Shown here: positions 23,081 through 31,482 of the stretch, piece after piece | Layout: each line of letters starts with the position of its first letter | Numbering within the stretch: the first letter of the stretch is position 1 | DNA from: a bacterium UBP3_UBA6266 | GTDB taxonomy: Bacteria > Auribacterota > UBA6266 | Direction: 5' to 3' | Length of the DNA: 32,755 bases | Assembly: GCA_002440765.1 (NCBI GenBank) | Contig: DJVC01000109.1 | Span: forward strand, 1 to 32,755 | Program-made: the position numbers and the translations under genes | Notes under the pieces: model-generated | The model's input: the letters and a program-made list of their open reading frames with translations, nothing else | What the model was told of the DNA's origin: nothing | Database searches by the model: none

Positions 23081-24526
23081 ATGAAAATAACGGATTTCTT
23101 AAAAGAGATAAAACTCAAGGTTAAGACAGGGAATGAAACTGCGGAAATCACCGGTGTTTCGGACGATTCCCGTAAAATCAGAGCGGGTTATATTTTCCTG
23201 GCGTTGCGGGGTTCGATCAAAAACGGCGAGGATTACATAAATGAGGCGGTTGAGAGAGGCTCTGTTCTAATAGTGCTTGACAAAGAAAGCGATGTCGTTC
23301 CGCCTTGCCCTCATGTAAAAATCGAAAGATTGAGGGACAGGTTATGGGATATAGCTTCCTTTGTCTACAACCGGCCCGATAAAAAAATGAAAGTGATAGG
23401 TGTAACGGGAACCAACGGAAAGACGACGACAGTTTTTTTGATAGAAAAAATCTTAAGAGAAAACGGATTTAAATGCGGAGTTATAGGGACTATAGAGCAC
23501 AGAGTCGGAGATAAGATATTCTTATCGAATAATACGACACCCGGATGTGTGGAAATCCTCTCCCTGTTCAATGATTTTGTAAAGGAGAATGCGGATGTTG
23601 TCGTAATGGAAGTTTCTTCGCATGCATTGCAGCAGAACAGAACCGGTAACCTGAGGTTTTACGGATCAATATTCACAAATTTGGGGCATGACCATTTGGA
23701 TTATCACCGGAACATGGAAGATTATTTTTTGGAGAAAAGAAAGATATTCTCCAAAACAGACGGGTTTATGCTTGCCAACAATGATGACAGATACGGGAAA
23801 ATTATTATAGATGAATTTCCCGGGGCAAAATCCTACGGTTTGAAATCAGATTTCAGTTTCAGGGTAGCAAGCAGCGGGCTCAGCGGATTGGAACTTGCGG
23901 TTTCCGCGCGCGGGGGATGGGAAGGCCTGATAAAATCGGATCTTCTGGGCCTTCATAATGCCTATAACCTTATATCTTCCTTCGCGGCGTGCGTTGAATT
24001 TGGCGTTGATCCCGACAAAGCGGCAAAAAGCGCAGGGCACTTAAGCTATATACCCGGCAGGTTGGAAAGGGTTCAGGATATTTCAGTTGTTACATTTGTT
24101 GATTATGCCCATACTCCCGACGCCCTGGAGAAAGTCCTCATTTCAATGAAGGAGTTGTGTTCGGGCAGGGTAATATGTGTGTTCGGCTGCGGCGGAAACA
24201 GGGACAAGGAGAAAAGGCCGAAAATGGGTTCTATTGCCGAAAAATATGCCGATAGGATAGTCCTCACCGCTGATAATTCAAGATGGGAAGACACAAACCT
24301 GATTATTAAGGACATCCTATCCGGTATCGGAAAAAGAAAAAAGATTGATGTGGAAGAAGACAGGAAAAAAGCTATTGAAAAAGCGTTGAAATATGCGGGA
24401 AAAAAGGATTTTATTCTGGTTGCCGGCAGAGGCCATGAGTCTCTAATGGAGATTAAAGGTCAGTATTTTCCTTTTAATGATGCAGATGTCATCAGAAATA
24501 AAGCAAAGGAGATGAAAATTGTTTGA
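23081..24526 (+). CDS. murE: UDP-MurNAc-tripeptide ligase MurE
   Basis: This 481-residue Mur ligase adds the third stem-peptide residue. The ATP loop is GVTGTNGKTTT (about residues 108-118), followed by VMEVSSHALQQNR, TNLGHDHLDYHRNMEDYF and FVDYAHTPDALEKVL. In meso-diaminopimelate-specific MurE the substrate motif is DNPR; here it reads D398-N-S-R401. The arginine that contacts the free carboxylate of diaminopimelate is kept, so meso-diaminopimelate remains the best guess, with Pro replaced by Ser. The 3' end overlaps murF by 8 nt. Confidence 0.96.
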   Translation: MKITDFLKEIKLKVKTGNETAEITGVSDDSRKIRAGYIFLALRGSIKNGEDYINEAVERGSVLIVLDKESDVVPPCPHVKIERLRDRLWDIASFVYNRPDKKMKVIGVTGTNGKTTTVFLIEKILRENGFKCGVIGTIEHRVGDKIFLSNNTTPGCVEILSLFNDFVKENADVVVMEVSSHALQQNRTGNLRFYGSIFTNLGHDHLDYHRNMEDYFLEKRKIFSKTDGFMLANNDDRYGKIIIDEFPGAKSYGLKSDFSFRVASSGLSGLELAVSARGGWEGLIKSDLLGLHNAYNLISSFAACVEFGVDPDKAAKSAGHLSYIPGRLERVQDISVVTFVDYAHTPDALEKVLISMKELCSGRVICVFGCGGNRDKEKRPKMGSIAEKYADRIVLTADNSRWEDTNLIIKDILSGIGKRKKIDVEEDRKKAIEKALKYAGKKDFILVAGRGHESLMEIKGQYFPFNDADVIRNKAKEMKIV

Positions 24527-25928
24527 TTTCTCTTTAGATGAAATGGAGAGCCTTATCGGTAAAAAGCTCAAGGGGATTGATAGGGACATTATTGTTAAAA
24601 GGGTATCCACAGATTCCAGAAACATTTCTGAGGGAGATTTGTTTGTAGGATTAAAAGGAGACAGATATGACGGAGCGGCTTTTGCGAAAGATGCGTTAAA
24701 TAAAGGAGCTGTGCTATCTGTTATATCGCATGACAGCCTGAAAGATACGGAAAACGGCGGCGGAATCGTCAGGGTCAAAAATACATCCACGTTACTTCAG
24801 GATATCGCTAAAGCAAACCGGAAAAAATTCAGAGGGAAACTTATCGGCATAACCGGTTCAAACGGAAAAACCACTGTAAAGGAAATGGTTACATCGATAC
24901 TTTCGGGGAAAGGAAACGTTACAAAAACCGAAAGCAATATGAATAATCATATAGGCGTTCCCATGACATTATTGAAGATTGATGACAAAACGGATTTTGC
25001 TGTGGTCGAAATGGGGATGAACCATAAAGGTGAGATAGGGTTGTTATCCAGGTTAGCCGGGCCGGATATAGCTGTTATATTAAATGTTTTACGGGCCCAT
25101 GCAGGTAATTTTAGCGATTTAAACGGTATAGCGGAAGCTAAATTGGAAATTGCGGAAGGCTTAAAAAAAGAAGGGACCCTGATTTTCAACGCTGATGACA
25201 GGCTGTTAAATGAAATATCTAAAGATACCCGGGCCGCGTTATTTTCTTTCGGTGTTTCGGCCGGTTCCGATATGACGGCAGTTAATATAAGGATTGGTGA
25301 TTGCGCGCGTCCGACATTTGTTTTAAAAGTCCGGAATGAAGAACGGGAAGTTAAATTAAATCTTTCCGGAAGACATAATGTAATTAATGCGTTGGCCGCT
25401 GCTGCCGCCGCGTATAGTGCCGGGGCGGGGATGGATGCTGTAAAAAAAGGTCTTGAAAATGTTATGCCGTCTAAAAGCAGATTGAATGTTTTCAGAAGTA
25501 TCGAAGATGTCGTTGTGGTAGATGACACATACAATGCCAATCCCGACTCTGTTACGGCGGCTTTGGATACATTCAGGGAAATCGATGTAAAAGGCCGGAA
25601 AATCTTTGTTATGGGGGAAATGCTGGAACTTGGGGAAAAAACAAGGGTCTTTCATCGTGAAGCCGGAGCTTATGCGGTCAAGTCGGGAATATCTTTAATG
25701 CTGACAGTCGGCGGTATCGCCGCGGAAGCAGGATTATCCGCCATTAAAAGCGGGTTGAAAAAGGAAAATGTCCATATTTTTGACACAAACAAATCGGCGG
25801 GGGAATTCCTTGCCTGTATTGTTAAGGAGGGGGACGCGGTACTTTTAAAAGGTTCGAGAAAGAGCAAAGTAGAGGAAGTATTTGGATATCTGAATCTATC
25901 TGAAGCGATGAGCAAGGAGAGTTACTGA
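24519..25928 (+). CDS. murF: UDP-MurNAc-pentapeptide synthetase MurF
   Basis: This 469-residue Mur ligase joins D-Ala-D-Ala to the tripeptide. Motifs are the ATP loop ITGSNGKTTVKEM (about 111-123), KTESNMNNHIGVPMTLL, VVEMGMNHKGEI and VVDDTYNANPDSVTAAL. The C-terminus has LLKGSRKSKVEEV. The start is TTG, inside the murE end, with AAGGAG 7 nt upstream. Length and domain order are normal. Confidence 0.96.
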   Translation: MFDFSLDEMESLIGKKLKGIDRDIIVKRVSTDSRNISEGDLFVGLKGDRYDGAAFAKDALNKGAVLSVISHDSLKDTENGGGIVRVKNTSTLLQDIAKANRKKFRGKLIGITGSNGKTTVKEMVTSILSGKGNVTKTESNMNNHIGVPMTLLKIDDKTDFAVVEMGMNHKGEIGLLSRLAGPDIAVILNVLRAHAGNFSDLNGIAEAKLEIAEGLKKEGTLIFNADDRLLNEISKDTRAALFSFGVSAGSDMTAVNIRIGDCARPTFVLKVRNEEREVKLNLSGRHNVINALAAAAAAYSAGAGMDAVKKGLENVMPSKSRLNVFRSIEDVVVVDDTYNANPDSVTAALDTFREIDVKGRKIFVMGEMLELGEKTRVFHREAGAYAVKSGISLMLTVGGIAAEAGLSAIKSGLKKENVHIFDTNKSAGEFLACIVKEGDAVLLKGSRKSKVEEVFGYLNLSEAMSKESY

Positions 25929-25929
25929 T

Positions 25930-27027
25930 ATGTTTTACCATATTTTTTATCCCCTGCGGGAGTATTTTTTCGGTTTTAATGTTTTTAAATATATTACCTT
26001 CCGGGCCTCTTTTGCGGCTGTTACATCGTTCTTGATAGCGGTGTGCATGGGACCTTTTATAATCAGGCGGTTGAAAGAACTGAAGGTGGGTCAGCCAATA
26101 AGAAAAGTGGAAGGCGGCATAGATTTGTGGGATCTGCACAAGGATAAAGAAGGCACTCCTACTATGGGTGGGGTTCTTATAATATTATCCATTCTTATAT
26201 CTACTGTTTTGTGGGCCGATGTTTTAAATGTGTATGTTATTACCGCTTTATTCGCGACATTATGGCTGGCCGCAGTCGGTTTTATCGATGATTATCTGAA
26301 GCTTGCTTATAACAGCTCAAAGGGATTAAAGAGCGGGTTTAAGTTTCTGTTTCAGGTTATCCTTTGCCTGCTTCTGGGTGTTTTTCTGATGTATTGGCCT
26401 CAGACAAGAGATAATTTTACGGTTATTACATTTCCTTTTATTAAGTTGATTTTGAATGTCGGGGTATTCTACATCATTTTTATGGTTCTCGTAGTAGCCG
26501 GTTCTTCCAATGCTGTTAATCTGACCGATGGATTGGACGGCCTGGCTGTCGGCTGTATTATTATTGCTTCTGTGGGTTATGCAATCATGAGTTATATAAC
26601 CGGCCACTTTGAATTCGCCGGATATCTTCAAACCCCTTTCATAAACGGAACCGGTGAACTGACTGTGTTTTGCACCGCAATTGCGGGCGCGGGCATGGGT
26701 TTTCTCTGGTATAACTGCCCGCCGGCGGAAGTTTTTATGGGGGATACAGGTTCTCTGGGTTTGGGCGGAGCTATAGGGATCGTCGCGGTTCTTATCAAGA
26801 AGGAATTTCTTTTGATAATAATCGGAGGCATTTTCGTTATAGAAGCGTTGTCGGTAATTCTGCAGGTAGGTTCTTATAAAACGAGGAAAAAGAGGATACT
26901 TTTGATGACCCCTATACATCATCATTTTGAGATGAAAGGGTGGAAGGAAACAAAAGTGACAATCAGGTTCTGGATTATCGCGATTATATGCCTTCTGTTG
27001 GGTTTGAGCACATTAAAACTCAGGTGA
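25930..27027 (+). CDS. mraY: Phospho-MurNAc-pentapeptide transferase MraY
   Basis: This 365-residue protein has about ten membrane helices and transfers phospho-MurNAc-pentapeptide to undecaprenyl phosphate to give lipid I. Family motifs are EGTPTMGG, FIDDYLKL with the Asp pair, NLTDGLDGLAVG, FMGDTGSLGLGGAIG and the C-terminal PIHHHFEMKGWKETKV. It starts 1 nt after murF and ends just before murD. Confidence 0.98.
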   Translation: MFYHIFYPLREYFFGFNVFKYITFRASFAAVTSFLIAVCMGPFIIRRLKELKVGQPIRKVEGGIDLWDLHKDKEGTPTMGGVLIILSILISTVLWADVLNVYVITALFATLWLAAVGFIDDYLKLAYNSSKGLKSGFKFLFQVILCLLLGVFLMYWPQTRDNFTVITFPFIKLILNVGVFYIIFMVLVVAGSSNAVNLTDGLDGLAVGCIIIASVGYAIMSYITGHFEFAGYLQTPFINGTGELTVFCTAIAGAGMGFLWYNCPPAEVFMGDTGSLGLGGAIGIVAVLIKKEFLLIIIGGIFVIEALSVILQVGSYKTRKKRILLMTPIHHHFEMKGWKETKVTIRFWIIAIICLLLGLSTLKLR

Positions 27028-27031
27028 TTTG

Positions 27032-28393
27032 ATGGAAATAAGAGGAAGTAGAATATTGGTTCTCGGTTTGGGCGTTAGCGGGTATTACGCGGCTGTTTTG
27101 GCCAGGGAACGTGGGGCGGAAGTTATTGTTTCTGAATTGGGCACAAGTGAAGACGTGTTAAACAGAAAAAAATCTCTGGCCGCGAAAGGTATTAAAGTCG
27201 AGTTGTCAAAGCATTCGCCCGAATATTGTTTTAACTGTGATTTTGCTGTTACGAGCCCCGGTATTCCGGTAAATGGGGGAATAATCAGGGAAATAGAGAA
27301 GAATGGCATCAGAGTGATTTCAGAAATTGAATTCGCAAATTATTTTTGCGGGTCAAAAGTCATAGCAATAACCGGAACCAACGGCAAGTCCACAACATGT
27401 GAACTGCTGAACATGATTTTAGATTCCGCCGGTAAAGATGTTGACGCGGGGGGAAATCTGGGGAAACCCTTCTCCCAGATGGTCATTGAAAAACCGGATA
27501 GGGAATATATGGTAGTTGAAATATCATCATTCCAGCTGGAGAGAATGTTTAACTTTAATCCTTTTATAACCGCAATATTAAATCTGGAGCCCGATCATCT
27601 GGACAGATATAAGGATGAAAAAGAATATTACTCCGCAAAGATTAAACTTTTTCGGCTGCAGAAAACAGGTTATAGGATTTTTAGGTCAAAGGATGAAAAT
27701 AAAATCGGGGGAAGCATTGTTAAAGGAGGTGCAAAATGTTTAAGAGTTGGAGACGATTCAACAAAGGATTCGATTTTCGAAGAAAATGGTCTGATTCATC
27801 TGCTGTTAGACGGAAAGAGAGAGACAGTTATAAAACTCTCAACGTTAAAGCTGAAGGGAAAACATAATATCGAAAATGTCATGTTTGCCTCCGGAATAAG
27901 TCTGTTATGCGGGGTGAACAACCATTTAATTGAGCCGGTTCTTGCGAACTTCAAAGGACTAAGACACAGGAACGAATTTGTGGCCGAAATGGGGGGAGTT
28001 TCTTACATCGATGATTCAAAAGCCACAAATGTCGCCGCGTTGAGATCATCTCTGGAGTCGAGTTCCGGCAGGGTGATTTTAATTGCCGGCGGACTTTGGA
28101 AAAAAGATAATTTTGCGGAAATAAGGGAAATGGTTAAGGCGAAAGTGAAAAAATGTTTTCTGATAGGGAAAGATGCACGTGTCATAAAAGAACAATTGAA
28201 AGACGCCTGTCTTTCAGAAGACGTGACAACGCTGCGGCGCGCCGTTAAAAAAGCTTCCGAAGCCGCATCCGGGGGCGATACTGTATTGCTTTCTCCGGGT
28301 TGTGCGAGTTTCGATATGTTTTCCGGTTATGCCGAAAGAGGAGAAAAGTTTTCTGAAGAAGTGATGAAGTTGAAAAAAGGAGGGGTTTTATGA
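27032..28393 (+). CDS. murD: UDP-MurNAc-L-Ala:D-Glu ligase MurD
   Basis: This Mur ligase adds D-glutamate. It has a nucleotide-binding N-terminal domain (ILVLGLGVSGYYAA), the ATP loop AITGTNGKSTT (about residues 111-121), FNPFITAILNLEPDHLDRY and the C-terminal signature YIDDSKATNVAAL. ATG at 27032 is chosen over a TTG three bases before it; AGGTGA lies at a good distance. Its stop overlaps the LysM gene start in an ATGA junction. Confidence 0.96.
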   Translation: MEIRGSRILVLGLGVSGYYAAVLARERGAEVIVSELGTSEDVLNRKKSLAAKGIKVELSKHSPEYCFNCDFAVTSPGIPVNGGIIREIEKNGIRVISEIEFANYFCGSKVIAITGTNGKSTTCELLNMILDSAGKDVDAGGNLGKPFSQMVIEKPDREYMVVEISSFQLERMFNFNPFITAILNLEPDHLDRYKDEKEYYSAKIKLFRLQKTGYRIFRSKDENKIGGSIVKGGAKCLRVGDDSTKDSIFEENGLIHLLLDGKRETVIKLSTLKLKGKHNIENVMFASGISLLCGVNNHLIEPVLANFKGLRHRNEFVAEMGGVSYIDDSKATNVAALRSSLESSSGRVILIAGGLWKKDNFAEIREMVKAKVKKCFLIGKDARVIKEQLKDACLSEDVTTLRRAVKKASEAASGGDTVLLSPGCASFDMFSGYAERGEKFSEEVMKLKKGGVL

Positions 28394-29058
28394 ACTTTAA
28401 AAATCTTCTGGGGTACTCGTTGGTCGGGACGGTTTCAGTAATTTGTGTATGGGGTTTGATAGGAGGCTGTAAAAGTGATTCGGGTGTTTCTCTGATTGAC
28501 AAAGACTCAAGGCCTATAAGTATTGAAGTCGCGGAAGCGGAATTTTTTAAGGATGACGGCGCAATAAGAATAGCAGATGACGATATTGTGTCTCTGAAAG
28601 ATGATTCCATTGAGGTTATAGGGCAGGAAGATTACGATATGGTAAAAAAATGCGATATCCCCGAAACAAGCAAAGAAGTGATACATATTGTGGAAAGAGG
28701 GGATTCATTGTCGCAAATATCTAAGAAGTACGGTGTGAGCATACTTGATATAAGCAATGCGAACGGACTGCAGAAAAAAGCTGTGATATTAATAGGACAG
28801 AAACTTATTATTCCTTCTTCGCGGGGATACCTGAGCGATCCGGTTCTCATAAAAACCGGGCAAAACCCTGAAAGTAAGCTGGTGGCACTGAACGGCCCGG
28901 GCGGAAATTCTAATGTCCATGTAGTTCAAAAGGGCGAAACTCTTTGGAAAATATCGGGCGAAAATAAAATAAGCGTAGAGAAGTTAATGCAGGCAAATAA
29001 TATAACCGATGCTTCCAAATTAATGGTCGGAACCAAAATTATTATACCCGCGCAATGA
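28390..29058 (+). CDS. LysM-repeat lipoprotein inside the dcw cluster
   Basis: This 222-residue protein has a lipoprotein signal ending in LIGGC (Cys27) and a linker of about 70 residues rich in Asp and Glu. Two LysM domains follow: about residues 98-139 (IHIVERGDSLSQISKKYG...LIIPS) and about 177-220 (VHVVQKGETLWKISGENK...IIIPA). LysM domains bind the GlcNAc-containing glycan backbone of peptidoglycan. There is no visible hydrolase domain, so it may anchor or guide other proteins at the wall. It overlaps murD by 4 nt and ftsW by 4 nt, which places it firmly in the same translation chain; this position is not part of the classical dcw order. AAAGGAGG precedes the ATG. Confidence 0.9.
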   Translation: MNFKNLLGYSLVGTVSVICVWGLIGGCKSDSGVSLIDKDSRPISIEVAEAEFFKDDGAIRIADDDIVSLKDDSIEVIGQEDYDMVKKCDIPETSKEVIHIVERGDSLSQISKKYGVSILDISNANGLQKKAVILIGQKLIIPSSRGYLSDPVLIKTGQNPESKLVALNGPGGNSNVHVVQKGETLWKISGENKISVEKLMQANNITDASKLMVGTKIIIPAQ

Positions 29059-30194
29059 GTATAGACAAGACATTAATATTTATTGTTATCGCCGCGCTTC
29101 TTGGGATGTGTGTGGTTATGGTGTACAGTACCAGCGCTCTCACCGCGGAGAAGAAGTGGAATGATGAGTATTATTATTTAAAAAAACAAGTTATGTGGAT
29201 TGCAGTTGGTATTTTTGTCTTTTTTGCGATGAGTTTGATTAATTATAATTTTTGGAGAAAAACATCGTGGTTTTTGTTTGTCGGGACAATTGTAATGTTG
29301 TCTCTTGTTTTAATTCCGGGAATAGGCAGAGTGGCCGGGGGAGCCAGGCAATGGCTTTCATTCGGCCCGATTAATATCCAGCCTTCGGAAATCGCAAAAT
29401 TGACAATCCTGATATTTATGGCGGACCTGCTGGATAAACAGCAAAATAAAATTAAAGAATTCCGGAAAGGCTTTATCCCTCCTTTTTTAGTTTTAATATT
29501 GATCTGCGCTCTTGTCGGAGGACCTGACTTCGGGACGGCCGTGCTTATAGCCCTTGTTATCTTTTCAATGCTTGTTGTGAGCGGGATTTCGTTCAAATAT
29601 CTCTTTCTGAGCGCGGTTTTTTTCCTTCCTATGATAGCCGGACTTATTAAAATGAAAACATACAGATTTAAAAGAATTTTAATTTTCCTCGACCCATGGT
29701 CGGATTCCCGGGGCGCGGGATGGCAATTAATTCAGTCGTTTATTGCTCTCGGCTCCGGGGGTCTGGCCGGACAGGGACTTGGTAAGAGTATTCAGAAAAT
29801 GGGTTTTTTGCCTGAGTCTCACACAGATTTCATTTTTTCCATAATCGGTGAAGAAATGGGTTTTTTGGGAGGAGCACTTGTAATAATTTGTTTTATAGCA
29901 TTGATATTGAGCGGTTCACATATAGCATATAGATGTAAAAATTTTTTCGGGCATATACTTGCTATGGGTATAATATTTACCATAGGTTATCAGGCGATAA
30001 TAAACATCGGTGTTGCTACAGGATGTATGCCCGTTACGGGGTTGCCTTTGCCCATGATAAGTTACGGAGGTTCGAATCTTGTAGTGTGCATGGCTTTTGC
30101 GGGTATCCTGTTTAACATCGCCACAGAGCAGGAAAAAGACATAAGAGGCAGAATCAGGAGCAGGCGGGTTGTGAAATTTGGGAAACATAAATAA
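29055..30194 (+). CDS. ftsW: Septal peptidoglycan glycosyltransferase FtsW
   Basis: This 379-residue SEDS protein has about ten membrane helices. Family patterns are MVYSTSAL near the start, GGARQWLSFGPINIQPSEIAKL, a large loop with DPWSDSRGAGWQLIQSFIAL, LPESHTDFIFSIIGEE and LPLPMISYGGSNLVV. It polymerises lipid II at the septum together with FtsI. The start overlaps the LysM gene stop. The C-terminal tail is short and basic. Confidence 0.96.
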   Translation: MSIDKTLIFIVIAALLGMCVVMVYSTSALTAEKKWNDEYYYLKKQVMWIAVGIFVFFAMSLINYNFWRKTSWFLFVGTIVMLSLVLIPGIGRVAGGARQWLSFGPINIQPSEIAKLTILIFMADLLDKQQNKIKEFRKGFIPPFLVLILICALVGGPDFGTAVLIALVIFSMLVVSGISFKYLFLSAVFFLPMIAGLIKMKTYRFKRILIFLDPWSDSRGAGWQLIQSFIALGSGGLAGQGLGKSIQKMGFLPESHTDFIFSIIGEEMGFLGGALVIICFIALILSGSHIAYRCKNFFGHILAMGIIFTIGYQAIINIGVATGCMPVTGLPLPMISYGGSNLVVCMAFAGILFNIATEQEKDIRGRIRSRRVVKFGKHK

Positions 30195-30211
30195 AAAAAA
30201 GGGGTGTATTT

Positions 30212-30313
30212 ATGAGAATCAAATTAGTAACACTCAGCTTGTTAAAAAGTGTTTTCAGAGTATTCCATAAAGGAACACAGCATATTAATAATACGGACAG
30301 GTACTGTTTCTAA
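30212..30313 (+). CDS. Possible 33-residue peptide between ftsW and murG
   Basis: An ATG with AGGGG 8 nt upstream opens a 33-codon frame (MRIKLVTLSLLKSVFRVFHK..., ending DRYCF). It is basic and weakly amphipathic, without a clear membrane helix. I recognise no family. The ribosome site is good, but the frame is short and the 154-nt gap could simply be an untranslated spacer. Confidence 0.3.
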   Translation: MRIKLVTLSLLKSVFRVFHKGTQHINNTDRYCF

Positions 30314-30372
30314 ATAAAGAAGCTGTTGCCATATGGGGATTCCGTTGTTTGAAAGAAAGGCCATTTTTCCCG

Positions 30373-31482
30373 ATGAAGGAAAAAGCATTAACAGTTATAT
30401 TTTGCGGGGGAGGCACCGGCGGACATGTTTTTCCGTTGCTTGCTTTGGCACAGAAGTTAAGAGAAAGATACGCTGATTCGAAAATGTTATTCCTGGGAAA
30501 AAAAGGCAAGCTGGAAGAGTATCTGGCCGCTAAAAACAATTTTGCTTTCCGCTCTATCGCGTGCTGCCAGTTTCCGGAAAAAAGTATCGCGGATATCTTC
30601 AGATTCATTCTTAAAACGCTGACCGGAACAATATCATCACTGAAGATTATTTTAAAAGAGAAACCGGATTTTATAATCGGCTCCGGGGGATATGTATCAA
30701 TTCCGGGTATTGCAGCCGGCCTCTTAACGGGAAAAAAAATTTATCTTCTTGAACAGAATGTTATACCGGGAAAAACCAATAAAATATTCGCTTTTTTTGC
30801 CAGAAAAATTTTTACGGGATTACCCATGTCCGGAAAAATGACATTACATGATAAATGGGTTTATACGGGAAATCCCTTAAGGGTAAATCTTCAACTGGTT
30901 TCGAAAGATTCCGCTCTGAAACGTTTCGGCATGCGCGAGAAACCCTTTTGCATAGGTATCATGGGAGGGTCTCAGGGGGCATCAGGAATAAATGATATTA
31001 TGCCCGAAGCGATAAACCTGACGAGGAATAAAGATAAAATCCAGATAATACATATTACGGGCAGGAAATATGCGGATGCCGTAATAAAAAAATATCGTAG
31101 TTTTGAAATAGATGCCAGAGTGTTCGAATTTATAGATGATATTGAAAACTTTTACTCCGCAATTGATGTCATTGTATCAAGATCCGGGGCTCTTGCGCTG
31201 ACTGAAATATCCTATTACAGGCTGCCGGCGCTGCTGATACCGTTTCCTTTTGCCGCCCAGGACCACCAGAAGGTCAATGCCGAACTTGTGTCCGGTACCG
31301 GCGCCGCTTTCTGGCTTAATGAACGCGAAGCGATTCCTCCCAGGGTGGCAGGTATGATGGATAAGATGCTGGATGACGCGGAATTGCGGTCCAAAATGAG
31401 AAGTTCATGGGAAAGATTTTACAGGCCTGACAGCGCAGGCAGGATCATTGAAATGATAGAAAAGGACACAGATGCCGGATAA
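30373..31482 (+). CDS. murG: UDP-GlcNAc transferase MurG
   Basis: This GT-B glycosyltransferase adds GlcNAc to lipid I to make lipid II. It has the glycine-rich loop GGGTGGHVFPLLAL (residues 12-25), IIGSGGYVSIPG, EQNVIPGKTNK, GIMGGSQGASGIND and the UDP-GlcNAc site SRSGALALTEI...PFPFAAQDHQ. ATG at 30373 gives the normal N-terminus; a TTG at 30349 would add eight residues. The ribosome site for either start is imperfect. Its 3' end overlaps murC by 11 nt. Confidence 0.95.
   Translation: MKEKALTVIFCGGGTGGHVFPLLALAQKLRERYADSKMLFLGKKGKLEEYLAAKNNFAFRSIACCQFPEKSIADIFRFILKTLTGTISSLKIILKEKPDFIIGSGGYVSIPGIAAGLLTGKKIYLLEQNVIPGKTNKIFAFFARKIFTGLPMSGKMTLHDKWVYTGNPLRVNLQLVSKDSALKRFGMREKPFCIGIMGGSQGASGINDIMPEAINLTRNKDKIQIIHITGRKYADAVIKKYRSFEIDARVFEFIDDIENFYSAIDVIVSRSGALALTEISYYRLPALLIPFPFAAQDHQKVNAELVSGTGAAFWLNEREAIPPRVAGMMDKMLDDAELRSKMRSSWERFYRPDSAGRIIEMIEKDTDAG

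Noticed and set aside
24947..25540. Long minus-strand frame (197 codons) within murF
   Set aside because: It is a shadow frame of a confident murF, with biased composition and no start signal.
26326..26925. Long minus-strand frame (199 codons) within mraY
   Set aside because: It is antisense to an intact mraY with all family motifs; no ribosome site and unnatural composition.
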